Positions 1 to 11,935 of a stretch of 64,000 bases of DNA are shown here, in pieces; position 1 is the first letter of the stretch; each line of letters begins with the position of its first letter. The notes below the pieces were generated by a model, which saw nothing but the letters and a program-made list of their open reading frames with translations, did no database searches and was not told the origin of the DNA. Origin of the DNA: Isochrysis galbana (Eukaryota > Haptophyta > Isochrysidales > Isochrysidaceae); NCBI GenBank assembly GCA_018136815.1, contig CM030935.1:597382-661381 (forward strand). Reading direction: 5' to 3'. Both the position numbers and the translations under genes were made by a program.

Positions 1-527
1 CAGGAGCATGAGAGCATGAGGCAGGAGGGCCTCACCTCTCCTCCCCATGGTCCATGGTCGTGCTCGCAGTCCGTGTCTGTCGCATCTGCAATCATCGAAC
101 ACTATTACTAAGTTAATCAGCCTCATTATTAACGTTAACGTATCTACTTCTACGTATCTACTATGTCCTCTTTGTGGGACCTCGCTGGTGACCCCCAGGC
201 GAGCTACGCGCCCCTCGGTGGTTTTTTTCTTGATCTGCGAGTGTTTTGTTTTCGCGTAGGCCCCCCACACTCACCCAAATATCCACCAAGTATCCAACGC
301 TCCCACTCAAATATCCAGAGATAGCTGGATCTGCCAAAATCAGCCCAAATATCCAGTAGATATATGATATATCCGGATATTTCTGCCAACTGCCAACCCC
401 AAGTCGAGTCCATTCGATGTTGTGTTGCACCCTTGAGCGTCAACGCGCGCGCTGGTGTCATGGAGATTGCGGATTGCGGATTGCGGTGACCTCTCGCCTC
501 TCGCATCTCGCGCCTCTCGGCTCTCGG
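1..527. other. Intergenic, no gene recognised
   Basis: I see no supported gene here. The stretch from about 276 to 395 carries several copies of AAATATCCA or its complement GGATATTT, and 462-527 is a short run of CTCTCG/GCGGATT micro-repeats into which the adjacent TIR element appears to have inserted. Confidence 0.5.
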
Positions 528-1957
528 TAGGGCGGTCAAACAGGGCTTTTTAAGTACTAATATGGGGGGGTCGCCCATCTTGCGGACGTAGGCGCGCACG
601 AGGTTCTTGGCCAACTCCTGAAGGTCGGAGCCGGCTTCACGAGCAACGAGTCGATCCCACTCCATGGACGCGGAGTCCTTCGCGAAGCCCGGGACGTTGG
701 CCGCAAAGGTGGCGTCGCACTTGCGCAGCAGGAGGTCGCAAGCCAGGGCCGGGTTCATGGACAGGACCGGATCCTCGGCGAGGTCGAGGAGGAACGCGTA
801 AATTCGTTGGTTGCCGGTCGAGCACAGGTTGGCTGCCGCGAGCAAGGACGTGAAGATCTCGCGGTGGTCGCAGCCGAGAGAGAGCGCGCGCTCGAGGGGC
901 TTGATAGAACGATAGGCGAAAATCATTCTAGGTAATGGCGGCCGTCTGGACGTTGTCAGATGCCAGCCCAGTAGGAAATTTAATCTCGGAGAGCTCCTTG
1001 CCCATGCGCAACTTGGTGGTGGAGGGTGCGGTCGAGAAAGAACCGGCTGCGCGCCCACTTGGTGACGTGCTCCTTCTCGAAGAACACGCGGTAATGCCAA
1101 ACATTGCCGGCTCGAGAAAGCCCGCCCTTGAGGATGGCGTGAATGAGCTCAAAGTCGTCGGAGCCCTTGTACAACGAGGCCACCTCGTACGGCGACATGG
1201 AAAAGAGGCGGTCCCAAGAGGCTAGGACCGCCTCTCGCTCGGTGGCATCGGCCGCGAGGCTGGGATCGATGGGGTGGCGAGGGGTGATGGGGTTCGGAAG
1301 CGAGCGGAGGCCCGCGGCGGTGGGAGGCGGTCGGGGATCGGGAGCAGGCGGGACTGGGGGAAACGGGGTATCGGGCACATAGTCGGACGGCGGAATGGGA
1401 GGCGGCGAAACGGTGGCCGGAGCGGCCGGCCCGGGTTGGGACCATGAGAATGGAGCCGGTGAAGGAACGGCCGGAGGCATTGCCTCCGCAGCAGCCGGCG
1501 GTGAGGCGGTGGCTTGGGGCGAAGCAGCGCCTGTCTGCAGAAGATTAAGAATGGTGTTGAAAGTTGAGCTCACCTCCCGACGGAAATCTTCTTGGCGTTG
1601 GGCGGCTTGCATCGTAGAATTTTCGAGGTGACGCACGAGACCTCGGAGATTATCGATCTCCACCTGTTGATCCACGGCCCGGGCGGCTGCAGCCGGTGGC
1701 GAGGCGACGAAATTTTGGCGTCCATGCCCATGTCCCGATCGGGGCCCTCCGCGATAGTGATTTCTGGCCAATTTGCGCGTTTTCTGGTTACGCATCGCTG
1801 TGGGGGCTACCGTGGGGGGTCTAGGGCCCAAAGGGCACCGGATATGTGCTAGTTACACCTATCCGGTCACCATATCCAAAAATCTCGTAATGAATCCTCA
1901 ATCTTGACTTGGTCAATTTTCACCCTTAGAAGTTAAAATAGCTGTTTGACCGCCCTA
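528..1957 (-). mobile_element. DNA element with TAGGGCGGTCAAACA terminal inverted repeats
   Basis: The left end (528) reads TAGGGCGGTCAAACA and the right end (1957) is its inverted copy. Both are followed by TTTTAA-like sequence, and both are flanked by CTCTCGG (521-527 and 1958-1964), a possible 7-bp target duplication. The flank is itself CTCTCG-repetitive, so the duplication is less certain than the TIRs. A second end of the same family lies at 51175 and a degenerate one at 62951. The interior holds a broken protein-coding region on the minus strand but no recognisable transposase, so this looks like a decayed or non-autonomous copy. TAGGG...CCCTA ends resemble some hAT elements, but that assignment is only a guess. 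Confidence 0.7.
560..1831 (-). pseudogene. Broken ORF of unknown function inside the TIR element
   Basis: A minus-strand coding region starts at 1831 with a basic, Gly/Arg-rich N-terminus, passes a possible coiled coil (VDQQVEIDNLRGLVRHLE), then a Pro/Ala-rich linker and a globular part. It ends at 980, but similar protein-like sequence continues in other frames: a helical stretch beginning MIFAYRSIKPLERALSLG and running to about 560. The frame must therefore shift at least once between about 1030 and 920. I recognise no transposase, integrase or capsid motif. It may be the structural protein of a larger element captured between the TIRs, or simply a decayed element ORF. Confidence 0.4.
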
Positions 1958-2358
1958 CTCTCGGCGGGGGCGCGGGGGCGGGGGTACAAAAGGTACAACG
2001 TTAGAACTTATAGCATCGTAGAACATCGTGTTAGCTAGCATTCCTAGTCATATACACCGGACGAGCCATGCGCCAACCGCGCACACCCCCATCGCGGGGT
2101 AGGGGGTTAGGGGCTCCGTTGCCGTCGAAGGGTCCCGCAGTACTAAGGTTATACTAACACAACAATAAAACTCTGACGGTAAGGGATAACTACAATTCCA
2201 CCTCTCTCGCTCGCCCCCGCCCAACACCAGCCCCGCCGTCCGCGCCTTTAGGACCCCCCTTCCTCGCCCGGCCTCCCCCCTCCCGCCCCTTGCGTCCCAC
2301 GAGGCGCACCCCTTGCTCTCTTGCGCGCTCTCACTAGCGTGCTTTTCCCCTCCATCGA
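1958..2358. promoter_or_regulatory. Intergenic leader of the coiled-coil gene
   Basis: There is no gene here. The last 150 bp before the ATG at 2359 are C-rich and pyrimidine-rich on the plus strand, a pattern that recurs before several host genes in this window. Confidence 0.35.
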
Positions 2359-3305
2359 ATGACGTCCACCACATCCTCCAAGGCCGCGGAGGGCGGTGCA
2401 GGCCACTTCCGGCTCCTGGAAGCCTCTCTCGCTCTCGCACGGCGGCAGCTTGCAGAACAGGCGTCCCTGCTTGGAGATGCGCAGCAACGGGTGTGTGACC
2501 GAACGGGAAGACACATGCACTCTCCAATCGCCGATCACCTCGTGTGTACACCGCTCACTCCTGACTGTTTGGCGTTGGCCCTCCCTCGTAGGTGGAGAGT
2601 CTGGTCAGTGCGCAACGGCAGTTGCGAAGTGCTGTCGGAGCAGATGGGAACACGGAACCAGCCGAAAAGATGCCATTGACTATGGTGCCAGTGGTCGCAC
2701 CCACTTCAAGCAGTGAGTTACCGCCCCTTCCGCCAGCGCCTTTGTCGCCGACCGTAAGTTCGCTGTCGATGTCGGGGTCAACTGGAGAAGGGGAACAAAA
2801 GAAGATCAATCGTCTGCGAGAACTTCTGGGTGCATCTGTGCGGACGCAGTCCGAGCAGGCGAGTGAGCTGGCGGCAGTGCGGAAGGAACTTACCGAGGAA
2901 CAATCAGCTCTGGAGGGCCTCGTGGCACAACAAGGACGCGATCAAGCAGCGCTGCGGGAAGCAGAGGAGCTGGTCAAGTCATTGAGTGCACAACTCAGTT
3001 CTTTGCAGCTTGAGGCACAAGAACAAGAGAAAACTAGCTGCAACCGCATCATCGAGCTGGAAGCAAAGTAAATTATCCTATGCAGGCGTAGACGGTAGTA
3101 TTGCAAGACCGCTAGGCGAGCATGAATTGAACCCCATCGCCCTGTCTCAACGTGCAGGATTGCGCAAATGGAAGCGGAGCACGAAAAGCGCCTTGCATTC
3201 GACAATGCGCTTCAAGCAGTTGAGTCGGGACCCACTGAGTCGATAGCCGTCGCACCATCGCCAGTGGCGGCAATGCATGTGCCCGTCGGGGGCCTCGAGC
3301 TTTGA
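2359..3305 (+). CDS. Three-exon coiled-coil protein, unknown function
   Basis: Three exons are supported by GT-AG junctions and phase: 2359-2490, 2592-3067 and 3158-3305. The spliced product is about 251 residues. Exon 1 and the start of exon 2 give a heptad-like segment (LLEASLALARRQLAEQ, then VESLVSAQRQLRS). A Pro/Ser-rich linker follows, then a longer coiled coil with repeated Leu/Glu/Gln heptads that continues into exon 3 (IAQMEAEHEKRLAFDNAL). The tail ends in LEL. The second intron interrupts a lysine codon and its removal restores the frame exactly. I see no catalytic motif; a structural or tethering role is the most one can infer. Exon structure is well supported by frame; function is unknown. 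Confidence 0.75.
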
Positions 3306-3950
3306 CCAGACCCTTCATCTCCGACTCTTGAATTCCACTTAGCGACGTGATGGCACACATCAAGCAAGTTTGGTATTGGTTCATTCGATCGAATGTATAC
3401 CTGCTTTCTGCAAGTCATCGCTCATCATTCGGCTGTCTCGTGCCAAAGATATACCTGTGCCCTGCATTGTAGATATTGCATCCCCAGCCGTTCCTCGACG
3501 CGCCCAGGGACGAGTCGGCCCTTGAAGAGGAAGACAACAACGGAAGTTGTGCCTTAGGTAGGCAGGTTCTCAACAGGGGTCAGGGAGGGGAAGATGGGGG
3601 TGTAGAGATGGAAGGGTTGCGAATGGCACTGAGACCCGCATGAAGTTGATATTGCGGATTTGCTTTCGGTCGAGGGGACGGGTGGTAGGAAAGGCCCTCG
3701 GCTTCTCTCGTCTTCTACGGCGCCCGAACTCGTAGCGCTTAGCGGCCTCCGGTTTTGTTGTCCTCTTGTGTTTTTTGCCAGTGCAGCACGTGTCATGACG
3801 TATACTGCGCCTTGTGTCACTGCCATGTGCACATGGAGTATTACAAGATGGTTATGTCGGTCGCCGTTGTACTGCTGTGAGCTTGCGGATAAGAATGCCA
3901 TATTTCGTCTCATATTTCGCGTTTGATGGTGGGCCAGCAAGAGCGTAGAA
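3306..3950. other. Intergenic, no gene recognised
   Basis: Only short overlapping ORFs without family resemblance are present. The tail approaches the dispersed repeat that begins near 3955. Confidence 0.4.
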
Positions 3951-3954
3951 AGGA

Positions 3955-4085
3955 TTGCGAACCTACTTTGATAAGTGGGGGTCAATGGGGGCCTCGCGCC
4001 CCCCTCTCTCCATCGCGGACACCCCCGGGGTGGGCCCGTACATTCAACCCCAGCCCCTGCCCTCTGGCAGGGGCAGGGCACTCAT
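3955..4085 (+). repeat. Dispersed GTGGGGGTCAATGGGGGCC repeat, copy 1
   Basis: This repeat begins with CCTACTTTGATAAGTGGGGG and contains TCCATCGCGGACACCCC and a CAGCCCCTGCC...GGCAGGGGC inverted repeat. Close copies occur at 20835-20945 (+) and 52480-52606 (-). There is no ORF. It is probably a fragment of a non-autonomous element; in copy 2 it sits directly after an AACTAAG-type head. Confidence 0.7.
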
Positions 4086-4149
4086 CAATTCAGCCCTGTT
4101 GCGTTAGGGGGAGCGCGCGAACGCCCTCCATGCCCCACGACACGCTCTA

Positions 4150-4656
4150 TTCTTAGAACGTGTCTCCCCTCCCGGCGCCCCGCCCTTCCCTCTCTTCCCT
4201 CGCACCGCGCCCGCATGCAGCCGAGATCCCTCCCTTGCACTTTCCTTTTTAACCCCGGTCCTCCCCTTGTTTCCTTGGCCAGTGGGGTCGGGGGTCTTCC
4301 CGCATCCCGCCCCCTCCCCGACCCGCCAGTGCTCCGTTCCCTTCGTCCATATCTTCTATCCTTTCCCTGTTCCTATAGTTGTTCGCCCGCCCCCCCCCCG
4401 TTTTCTCTGTGTCCTTGTTTTTTCGCCCTTTTGTTTCCCAGCGCCAGCGCTCCGAAGCACCCTCCGTCTCCCTGCCCTTCTGTCTTCCCTGTGCGTCCTC
4501 GCCCATCGTGTGTCACCATGCAAGCTGGAAATTGGTACTCATCATGTCATACTGAATCCCCGAACGCCCTCACTCCACACTCACAGTCCGCACACTCCCA
4601 CACACACAACCTCACACCAGACACAGCACCACCACCTCAACCACAGCCAGTCTCAA
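4150..4656 (+). repeat. Pyrimidine-rich repeat-like leader
   Basis: A C/T-rich stretch ends in a CA-rich run (cacaccagacacagcaccacc). Its architecture and local wording resemble 60200-60750: a pyrimidine tract with TTTTTTCGCC-like blocks, then CA-rich sequence. The two are probably divergent copies of the same element leader. No ORF with family resemblance is present. The MGQYF-element terminus begins immediately after it. Confidence 0.35.
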
Positions 4657-5400
4657 AGTCGCGTTCCGTCAAAAGAGGCCCAGGTGATTTTTTTTTCGCA
4701 GAACGCTTGTTTTCTTTTTAGTTTACAATTCCTCAAGTTTATTATTAAGATGAGTACAAAAGCTAATCACGACACGCATAGCAACTTCCCCTCCCCCCCC
4801 ACACACATAGTAACCCCCAGCTACGCAGGCTGAGTTTTCATCTTTTTCGTCTTTTTCTCACCCCTCATCCTCGATCCTATTGTCGATGTCCTGGCAGGCG
4901 ACGATGTCGTTCGGCTGATCTTGGGTGGCGAGGTCCGTGATGCGTGCGAGGACGGCCTTCTTGTTCTCCATGTAGAGTTTGCCAGCTGCTCGGCGAACTT
5001 GCACCATGGGATTCGTTTCAGCGTACGCGACCGCCGTGATGTATTCCATGCAGAGGTACGCGACGGCGGCCTCGTCTCCAATGTAGTTGGTCTTTGGGAT
5101 CTTGTCGTACTCGTCGGAGTAGTCGCCGACCGACGAGCATGAGCTTTGCCTTGCACCAACGGCCCATGTATGGCTCGATGAGTGCCCACATCGACGGGTA
5201 GCGTTCCTTGGCCAGATCCACGCGAAAGTCTCCACATCCACGGCCCATGCCAGAGGCTGTGACGAGCAGCATCGCCAGGATGGCGCCGCTCATGCCCTCC
5301 TCCATGTGTTCGCAGAACTTGAGGGCTGGGCTGCGGATCTCCTCGTAGGTGCGGTGACCGAGTCGCTTGGCGAGGAAGACAAAGTACTGGCCCATGGCGA
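4657..5400 (-). mobile_element. Truncated copy of the MGQYF-gene DNA element
   Basis: The terminus at 4657 contains GTCGCGTTCCGTCAAAAGAG, the same end as both termini of the complete element at 56247-58618. It is followed, in the same order, by a TGTTTTCTTTTTAG block, ACAAAAGCTAATCACG and the 3' end of the MGQYF gene. The opposite end is not found. Instead the copy runs into a GC-rich tandem repeat (5490-5873) and then a fragment of the acidic-protein gene, so it is truncated or rearranged. Confidence 0.75.
4858..5395 (-). pseudogene. MGQYF-family gene, frameshifted copy
   Basis: The ATG is at 5395, and the N-terminal two thirds read in one frame: MGQYFVFLAKRLGHRTYEE, then the CEHMEEGMSGAILAMLL and GMGRGCGDFRVDLAKE blocks. 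Near 5130 the sequence GTCGGTCGGCGAC replaces the GTCGGCGAC of the intact copy, a 4-bp tandem duplication. The conserved GDYSDEYDKIPKTNYIGDEA segment and C-terminus therefore lie in another frame, ending at 4858. Apart from this, the copy matches the gene at 57892-58428 closely. The family (N-terminal MGQY followed by a GDYSD/GDYAD block) is widespread in bacteria, phages and protists, with no function I know of. Confidence 0.8.
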
Positions 5401-5479
5401 AGGAGCGAGGCTTGTGGAGGAGGGAAGAGGAGAGTGAAGCGGGGTGTGGTGGTGGTGGAAGATGTCTGGGAGGAAGACT

Positions 5480-5873
5480 CTGGAGTTTCGCCAGATGCGT
5501 GTGCACGCCGTGCGCATGATGAGTGGCAATCACATGCGTGAAATCGCCCCCCCCCCCCCCCGCGGGGACGCCGTGCGTGGAAGTTTCCACGCGCCGTCAC
5601 GGATGCACATAAAAGGGTTTCGTCAAGCGCACGCCGTGCGCGTGATGAGTGGCAATCACATTTCTCCTGATGCGTGTGCCTCGGCCCCCCCGCGGGGAAG
5701 CCGTGCGTGCGCATGGAAGTTTCCGCACGCCGTCACGGATGCGCAGAAAAGGGTTTCGGCAGGCGCATAGATTTCTCCAGATGCGTGTGCCTCGGGCCCC
5801 CCGCGGGGACTCCGTGCGTGCGCATGGAAGTTTCCGCACGCCGTCACGGATGCGCAGAAAAGGGTTTCGGCCG
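5480..5873. repeat. GC-rich palindromic tandem repeat (about three units)
   Basis: Three units of about 110-137 bp end in AAAAGGGTTTCGKC (near 5610, 5748 and 5858). Each contains a CCCCGCGGGG palindrome, the GCACGCCGTGCG palindrome and GGAAGTTTCC. Related arrays occur at 11930-12260 and 22660-23040, with a fragment at 30775-30870. The repeats read through several frames, so the long ORFs across them are artefacts. Confidence 0.8.
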
Positions 5874-6013
5874 GCATCGTGCCTTCCGAGTACTTGTGCA
5901 TGTCGTAGCCGCGGAGGACGATCCCCCACTTCTTCTCCTCCTTCTCACCCTTCAGCACAAACTTGCGAAAGTTGAGCTTGCGCATCTCATCCGCGTCGAG
6001 GCGCACGCCCGTG
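5870..6013 (-). pseudogene. Fragment of the acidic zinc-ribbon-like element gene
   Basis: On the minus strand this encodes a block almost identical to residues of the 637-aa ORF at 12509-14422, including MRKLNFRKFVLKGEKEEKKW and GIVLRGYDMHKYSEGTMP. It is cut upstream (about 6013) by a non-autonomous retroelement and downstream by the tandem repeat. It shows that the acidic-protein gene and the MGQYF gene occur in the same element neighbourhood. Confidence 0.7.
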
Positions 6014-6683
6014 AGCCCACCGCCCTGCTGACCCACTCTCTCACTGGCAGGCTCGCCTGCCTCGCGCGTCCTGGCCTGTCGTGGCAAGCCCATCGCTTCA
6101 ACCCCCCCTCCCCGCCCTGTTCGACAGGCAGACAGGTACAGAGTGGGGGCCCCTGAGGCCCAGGAGCGCCAGCGAGGGAGAGGCAGGGGAGACCAGGGCC
6201 CAGCCTCAGCCTCCTCTGCTCCTCTGCCCCCTGAGCTGGCCTCCGGGAGCCCCCAGGGGTCGCCAGAGGCAGCTGCAGGCCAGTCGCAGTCGCAGGCGCG
6301 CCATCGCGCGTGCCTGCAGGAGAGGGGAGAGAGAGCGCGGAGAAGGGGGTGGGCGGAGCGAGGGCTCCGACCACCGGAAAATATGTAAGTCCCGCACCTG
6401 TTTACAGGAGAAGTCGGGACTGAGGACACCGCCAGCGCGGTAGGCATAGGAGGAAGGGGAGAACGGATCACCGGGGGGGGGGGCGGGCCACCGACCATAT
6501 CTAAGCCCTTTTCCTTTTCCCCTATCCCCCTAGTAGTGCACGGGGGGAGTCGCCTGATGGCGGGGGGGAAAGGGCCGGGAGAGAGGAGGTGTAGAAAGTT
6601 TTGCTGCGTGAGTAGAAAGTAGAGGGTCCACGGCCGCGTGTGCGGTGAGACTATTAAGAAATTAATTAATCTCGCGCACTTTG
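6014..6683 (+). mobile_element. Non-autonomous retroelement, subfamily 2, 5'-truncated copy
   Basis: The sequence is nearly the same as 18021-18690 and overlaps 62440-62945 and 34727-34941. It ends in ATTAAGAAATTAATTAAT, an A/T tail on the plus strand, as expected of a retroposed element. It lacks the AACTAAG head present in longer copies, so it is 5'-truncated. It contains the conserved hairpin at 6388-6421. No protein-coding capacity is evident. Confidence 0.75.
6388..6421 (+). other. Conserved RNA hairpin in the retroelement
   Basis: AGTCCCG pairs with CGGGACT around an inner CCTG-TTTA-CAGG hairpin. The same structure is found at 18396-18429 and, with base-pair-preserving changes, at 62833-62864. 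Confidence 0.6.
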
Positions 6684-7030
6684 ACGGATATCTGGTGCCT
6701 GTTTTGGGGCTCATGCATGTCAGCGCGCGCTAGGATCCATGCAGCGAGCTTGCGCCGCTCTACATTTGTGAGAATCTGTGAGTGTGAGTCGCGCGTTCGT
6801 TGCTCGTCCCCCTGCGCTTTCTGCAGCTCTTCTTTGACCTTATGCCGCGTTGCCAGCGGGAACATCCCTTTGGCTCCGACGCTGTTCGCTCGGCAGTACG
6901 CTGCAGCCTTCCGGACGTCTTCGAGCGCGGCTGCGCGGTTTCTGGCGCGGAGATCGCGGGCCTGGATCGTATAGTGCCCAGGGGCCGGCTTAGGCTTCCC
7001 CTGGGGCTTGGGGATGGCTCTGGGAGCCAT
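6662..7030 (-). pseudogene. Tc5/CENP-B-type transposase N-terminus, truncated
   Basis: A 122-residue ORF begins MAPRAIPKPQGKPKPAPGHY. It contains a first helix-turn-helix-like part (RAAALEDVRKAAAYCRANSV) and then a second block, LTNVERRKLAAWILARADM...ISVKVREI, which resembles the Tc5/CENP-B HTH pattern (LT..E...L..WI......I...VREI). No DDE catalytic region is present. The stop codon is TAA supplied by the TTAATTAA tail of the retroelement inserted at 6683, so that insertion removed the rest. The start is the first ATG of the ORF. Family assignment is by motif resemblance only. Confidence 0.55.
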
Positions 7031-7059
7031 GGGAAGAGGGGGGGCCGCTCTGCGAAGCG

Positions 7060-7201
7060 CAAGCCTCTAGAGTACCTCCGCGTGGCTGGTGTGAATAAGA
7101 GCTATTTCTATTTCCGCTCCGCCTCTCCGCGTGGCCGGCCACCATCCAAGAGCAGCCCCCCCCCCCCCCCAACCTCTCCTCGCCCGTCGCTCCCTCTCCC
7201 C

Positions 7202-7285
<84 letters not shown>

Positions 7286-7342
7286 CTCCCTCTCTCTCTC
7301 TCTCTCTCTCCCCCCCCCCCCCCTCTCTCCCTCTCTCCCTCT

Positions 7343-7374
<32 letters not shown>

Positions 7375-7554
7375 CTGTGCTCCTCCTCTATCCTCGCTTG
7401 CTCGTTGCTGGGGGCGAGAGGCCACAAGCCCCCCCCTCTCTCTCCTCTCTCTCTCCCTTCTTCTCTCTCTCTTCTTTACCCTCCCGCCCCTTTCCCCCCT
7501 CGCTCCTCCCCGCCCCCTCGCTCCCGCCGGCCCACCCACTCCCCCCTGTCTACC
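7060..7554 (+). promoter_or_regulatory. Pyrimidine-tract leader of adenylosuccinate lyase
   Basis: The 400 bp before the purB-like ATG are almost entirely C/T on the sense strand, including a long (CT)n microsatellite (about 7205-7375) and C runs at 7157-7170 and 7310-7322. The long ORFs on either strand here are artefacts of the dinucleotide repeat. Confidence 0.6.
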
Positions 7555-9997
<2,443 letters not shown>

Positions 9998-10384
9998 GCC
10001 ATTGCCATGATTCATGCCAAGGTAGCTGGTGCAACCAAGATGTGGCCAAGTGAGCTTTAGGTGCACCGGCTCAAGAGGGGGCCCATGGTAAATGTTTGCA
10101 TCTATTGTTAGATGCTGTCCTTTCACCTTTCGAAGGTTTTTCACTTGTGCACGGTATTGATCGTGACGAAAAACCTGAACTTCAGGTGATATTATGTGCC
10201 ACTTGGGTCAATCGCCAATCGCGCGCGCGCATCACAACACATAACGGCCGAGCCACTCAGCAACAGTATCCCCCCCCCCCCCCCGCTGAAGCGGCGGTGG
10301 CCCCGGAGTTGCGAATACAAAGACAGCCAACCAATTGGGAGAAAAGACTCCCAATCTCACCCGAGACCTGGGAACACCTCGCGA
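9998..10384. other. Intergenic, 3' flank of purB
   Basis: No gene is recognised. A C run at 10269-10284 is present. Short ORFs here have no family resemblance. Confidence 0.35.
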
Positions 10385-10500
10385 GGATTTACGGAGTTGC
10401 CGCAAGGCGGGTAGTGAGGGTGAGGAAGGAAGGGGAATGGGTGTGGCTACGAAAGCGTACCCCAGAGGCACGCGTGAGGCGAGAATATTAAAATGTTTTT
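10385..10500 (+). repeat. Dispersed GTTGCCGCAAGGCGGG repeat, copy 1
   Basis: GGAGTTGCCGCAAGGCGGG, a GAGGAAGG block and CGTGAGGCGAGAATAT followed by T7-T8 are shared with 45220-45350, and the first part is partly shared with 33520-33600. There is no ORF; it is probably an element fragment. Confidence 0.55.
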
Positions 10501-11575
10501 TTAGGCCGTACCCTGGAAACCAAACAAAAAGGAAAGAAGGGGGGGAGGGGAAGTCGTAGAAGTGGTGAGGCGAGGGAGATAAGGGCGGTGTTAGTGGAGA
10601 GTGGAGAGGTAGTAATTACCGGACCCCTAGTAGGTGTTTTCGGCCCCGAATCTTCAGATGCACATGCAGATGTTTTATTTCCTGACCAAAAATTCAATAG
10701 CGAGCATGTCATACGAAGAACAATCATACGATTTACCGAACTCTGCAAAGCGGCACACTTCGGCAACTCCACCGACACGTCTAGAAGAGCCCAAGCTGAC
10801 ATGGGCCGCCAACCCAAAAAAAGAATAGACACAAACGACTTCCGCCCACTCTTCCAACCCATAGATAACGAAGAACTAGCACCAAGCCTCAAACTAACAC
10901 GATTAGCACAAAAACTAAAGATAGAACACATAATCAAACACGAAAAAGCAAAACAAGAAGAAAACCTGAGATAACCCCAGGGGGCGCTAGATGAAGCACC
11001 CCGCGAACGAAGATCACCTTGGGGAAAGCCGCATGGCTGGGCCCCCCACACAGCGGCGCACACGAGTGCGCTCCACACAAAACAGATTACAAAAGGCCCG
11101 TCCTCCCCCTCCCCCAGCGTTAGACCCAAAGTAGTGTACGTGGGCCGACCCCCCGAAACCAAACAAAAAGGAACGAGGGGGGGAACGGGAAGGGGAGAGA
11201 GGGTAGGGCGAAGGCGATGTCAGGTGTAGACCCCAGGAAAGGGGATGGCGGCTAGCAACGTAGTAGGCACCTTCAAGAATATTTTTTTATTTCCTGACCA
11301 AAAAAATTGCCGAAATCGAAATTATAAATTATATTTTGTATTTTGTTATGTGTTATGTTTACACATGTTCGAGTATTATTGTAAACGGACTATGGACATT
11401 TGATGGCTCAACTTGGTCATCCAACAGACCTGCCCCAAACCCACACTCTGAACTAGGCTCTCGGTAGTGCACCGGAGCCGGACCCCGGAAGCCGAAGAAA
11501 AAGGAATGAAAGGGGGAAGGGGAGGAGGTGGAGGGAGGGGATGTAAGGGCGGCGTCATAGGAGAGATAGGGTAAC
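10501..11575 (+). repeat. Three degenerate copies of a CCAAACAAAAAGGAA repeat, with an A/C-rich ORF
   Basis: Related segments begin near 10510, 11145 and 11465 with CGAAACCAAACAAAAAGGAA-like sequence followed by G runs. The first two also share TTTATTTCCTGACCAAAAA downstream (10676 and 11291). Between them, 10588-10974 encodes 128 residues with strikingly T-poor, A/C-rich codon use unlike the host genes (for example LAQKLKIEHIIKHEKAKQEE). I recognise no domain. It is probably a mobile-element remnant. Confidence 0.45.
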
Positions 11576-11789
11576 AGGGTAACCTAGAGCCCTAGTGTGC
11601 CGCTACGTCTTGAAGCGCGTCGTATAGGGCCTTGCGGTTTGAAGTGCCTTTTTTGTTGATCTTGTCTTCGATCGAGTCGATTTTAGTGCGTACAGCTATG
11701 TCTGCGCCTTGGATGCGAATGGTAGTTTGCTCACCGTATTTTGCCTGGGATTGTTGTGCGCAGTCCTCATTAACTGCGATGTGCCATGA

Positions 11790-11935
11790 AGTCGCGTTCC
11801 GTCAAAAGAGGACCAGGTGGTTTTTCAACATATCTGTTTTCTTTTTAGTTATTAACAACAGTGGTACAAAACAAAGCTAATCGCCGTATACGAGATGTGC
11901 ATAGAAACTTTTTCCTCTAAGGCCCACATTAACGT
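11790..11935 (+). mobile_element. Terminus of the MGQYF-type DNA element
   Basis: GTCGCGTTCCGTCAAAAGAG at 11793, then CCAGGTGG, TGTTTTCTTTTTAG and ACAAAGCTAATCGC, match the ends at 4657 and at 56247-58618. Here the end is followed not by the MGQYF gene but by the GC-rich palindromic array and the acidic-protein ORF. Confidence 0.7.

Noticed and set aside
204..1100. 298-aa minus-strand ORF as a single gene
   Set aside because: Only its middle part looks protein-like; the start overlaps antisense to another frame and the end runs through repeat sequence outside the element.
6375..6412. Tiny GTAAGT...CAG intron in the retroelement
   Set aside because: About 25 nt is too short to splice; the same bases are better explained by the conserved hairpin.
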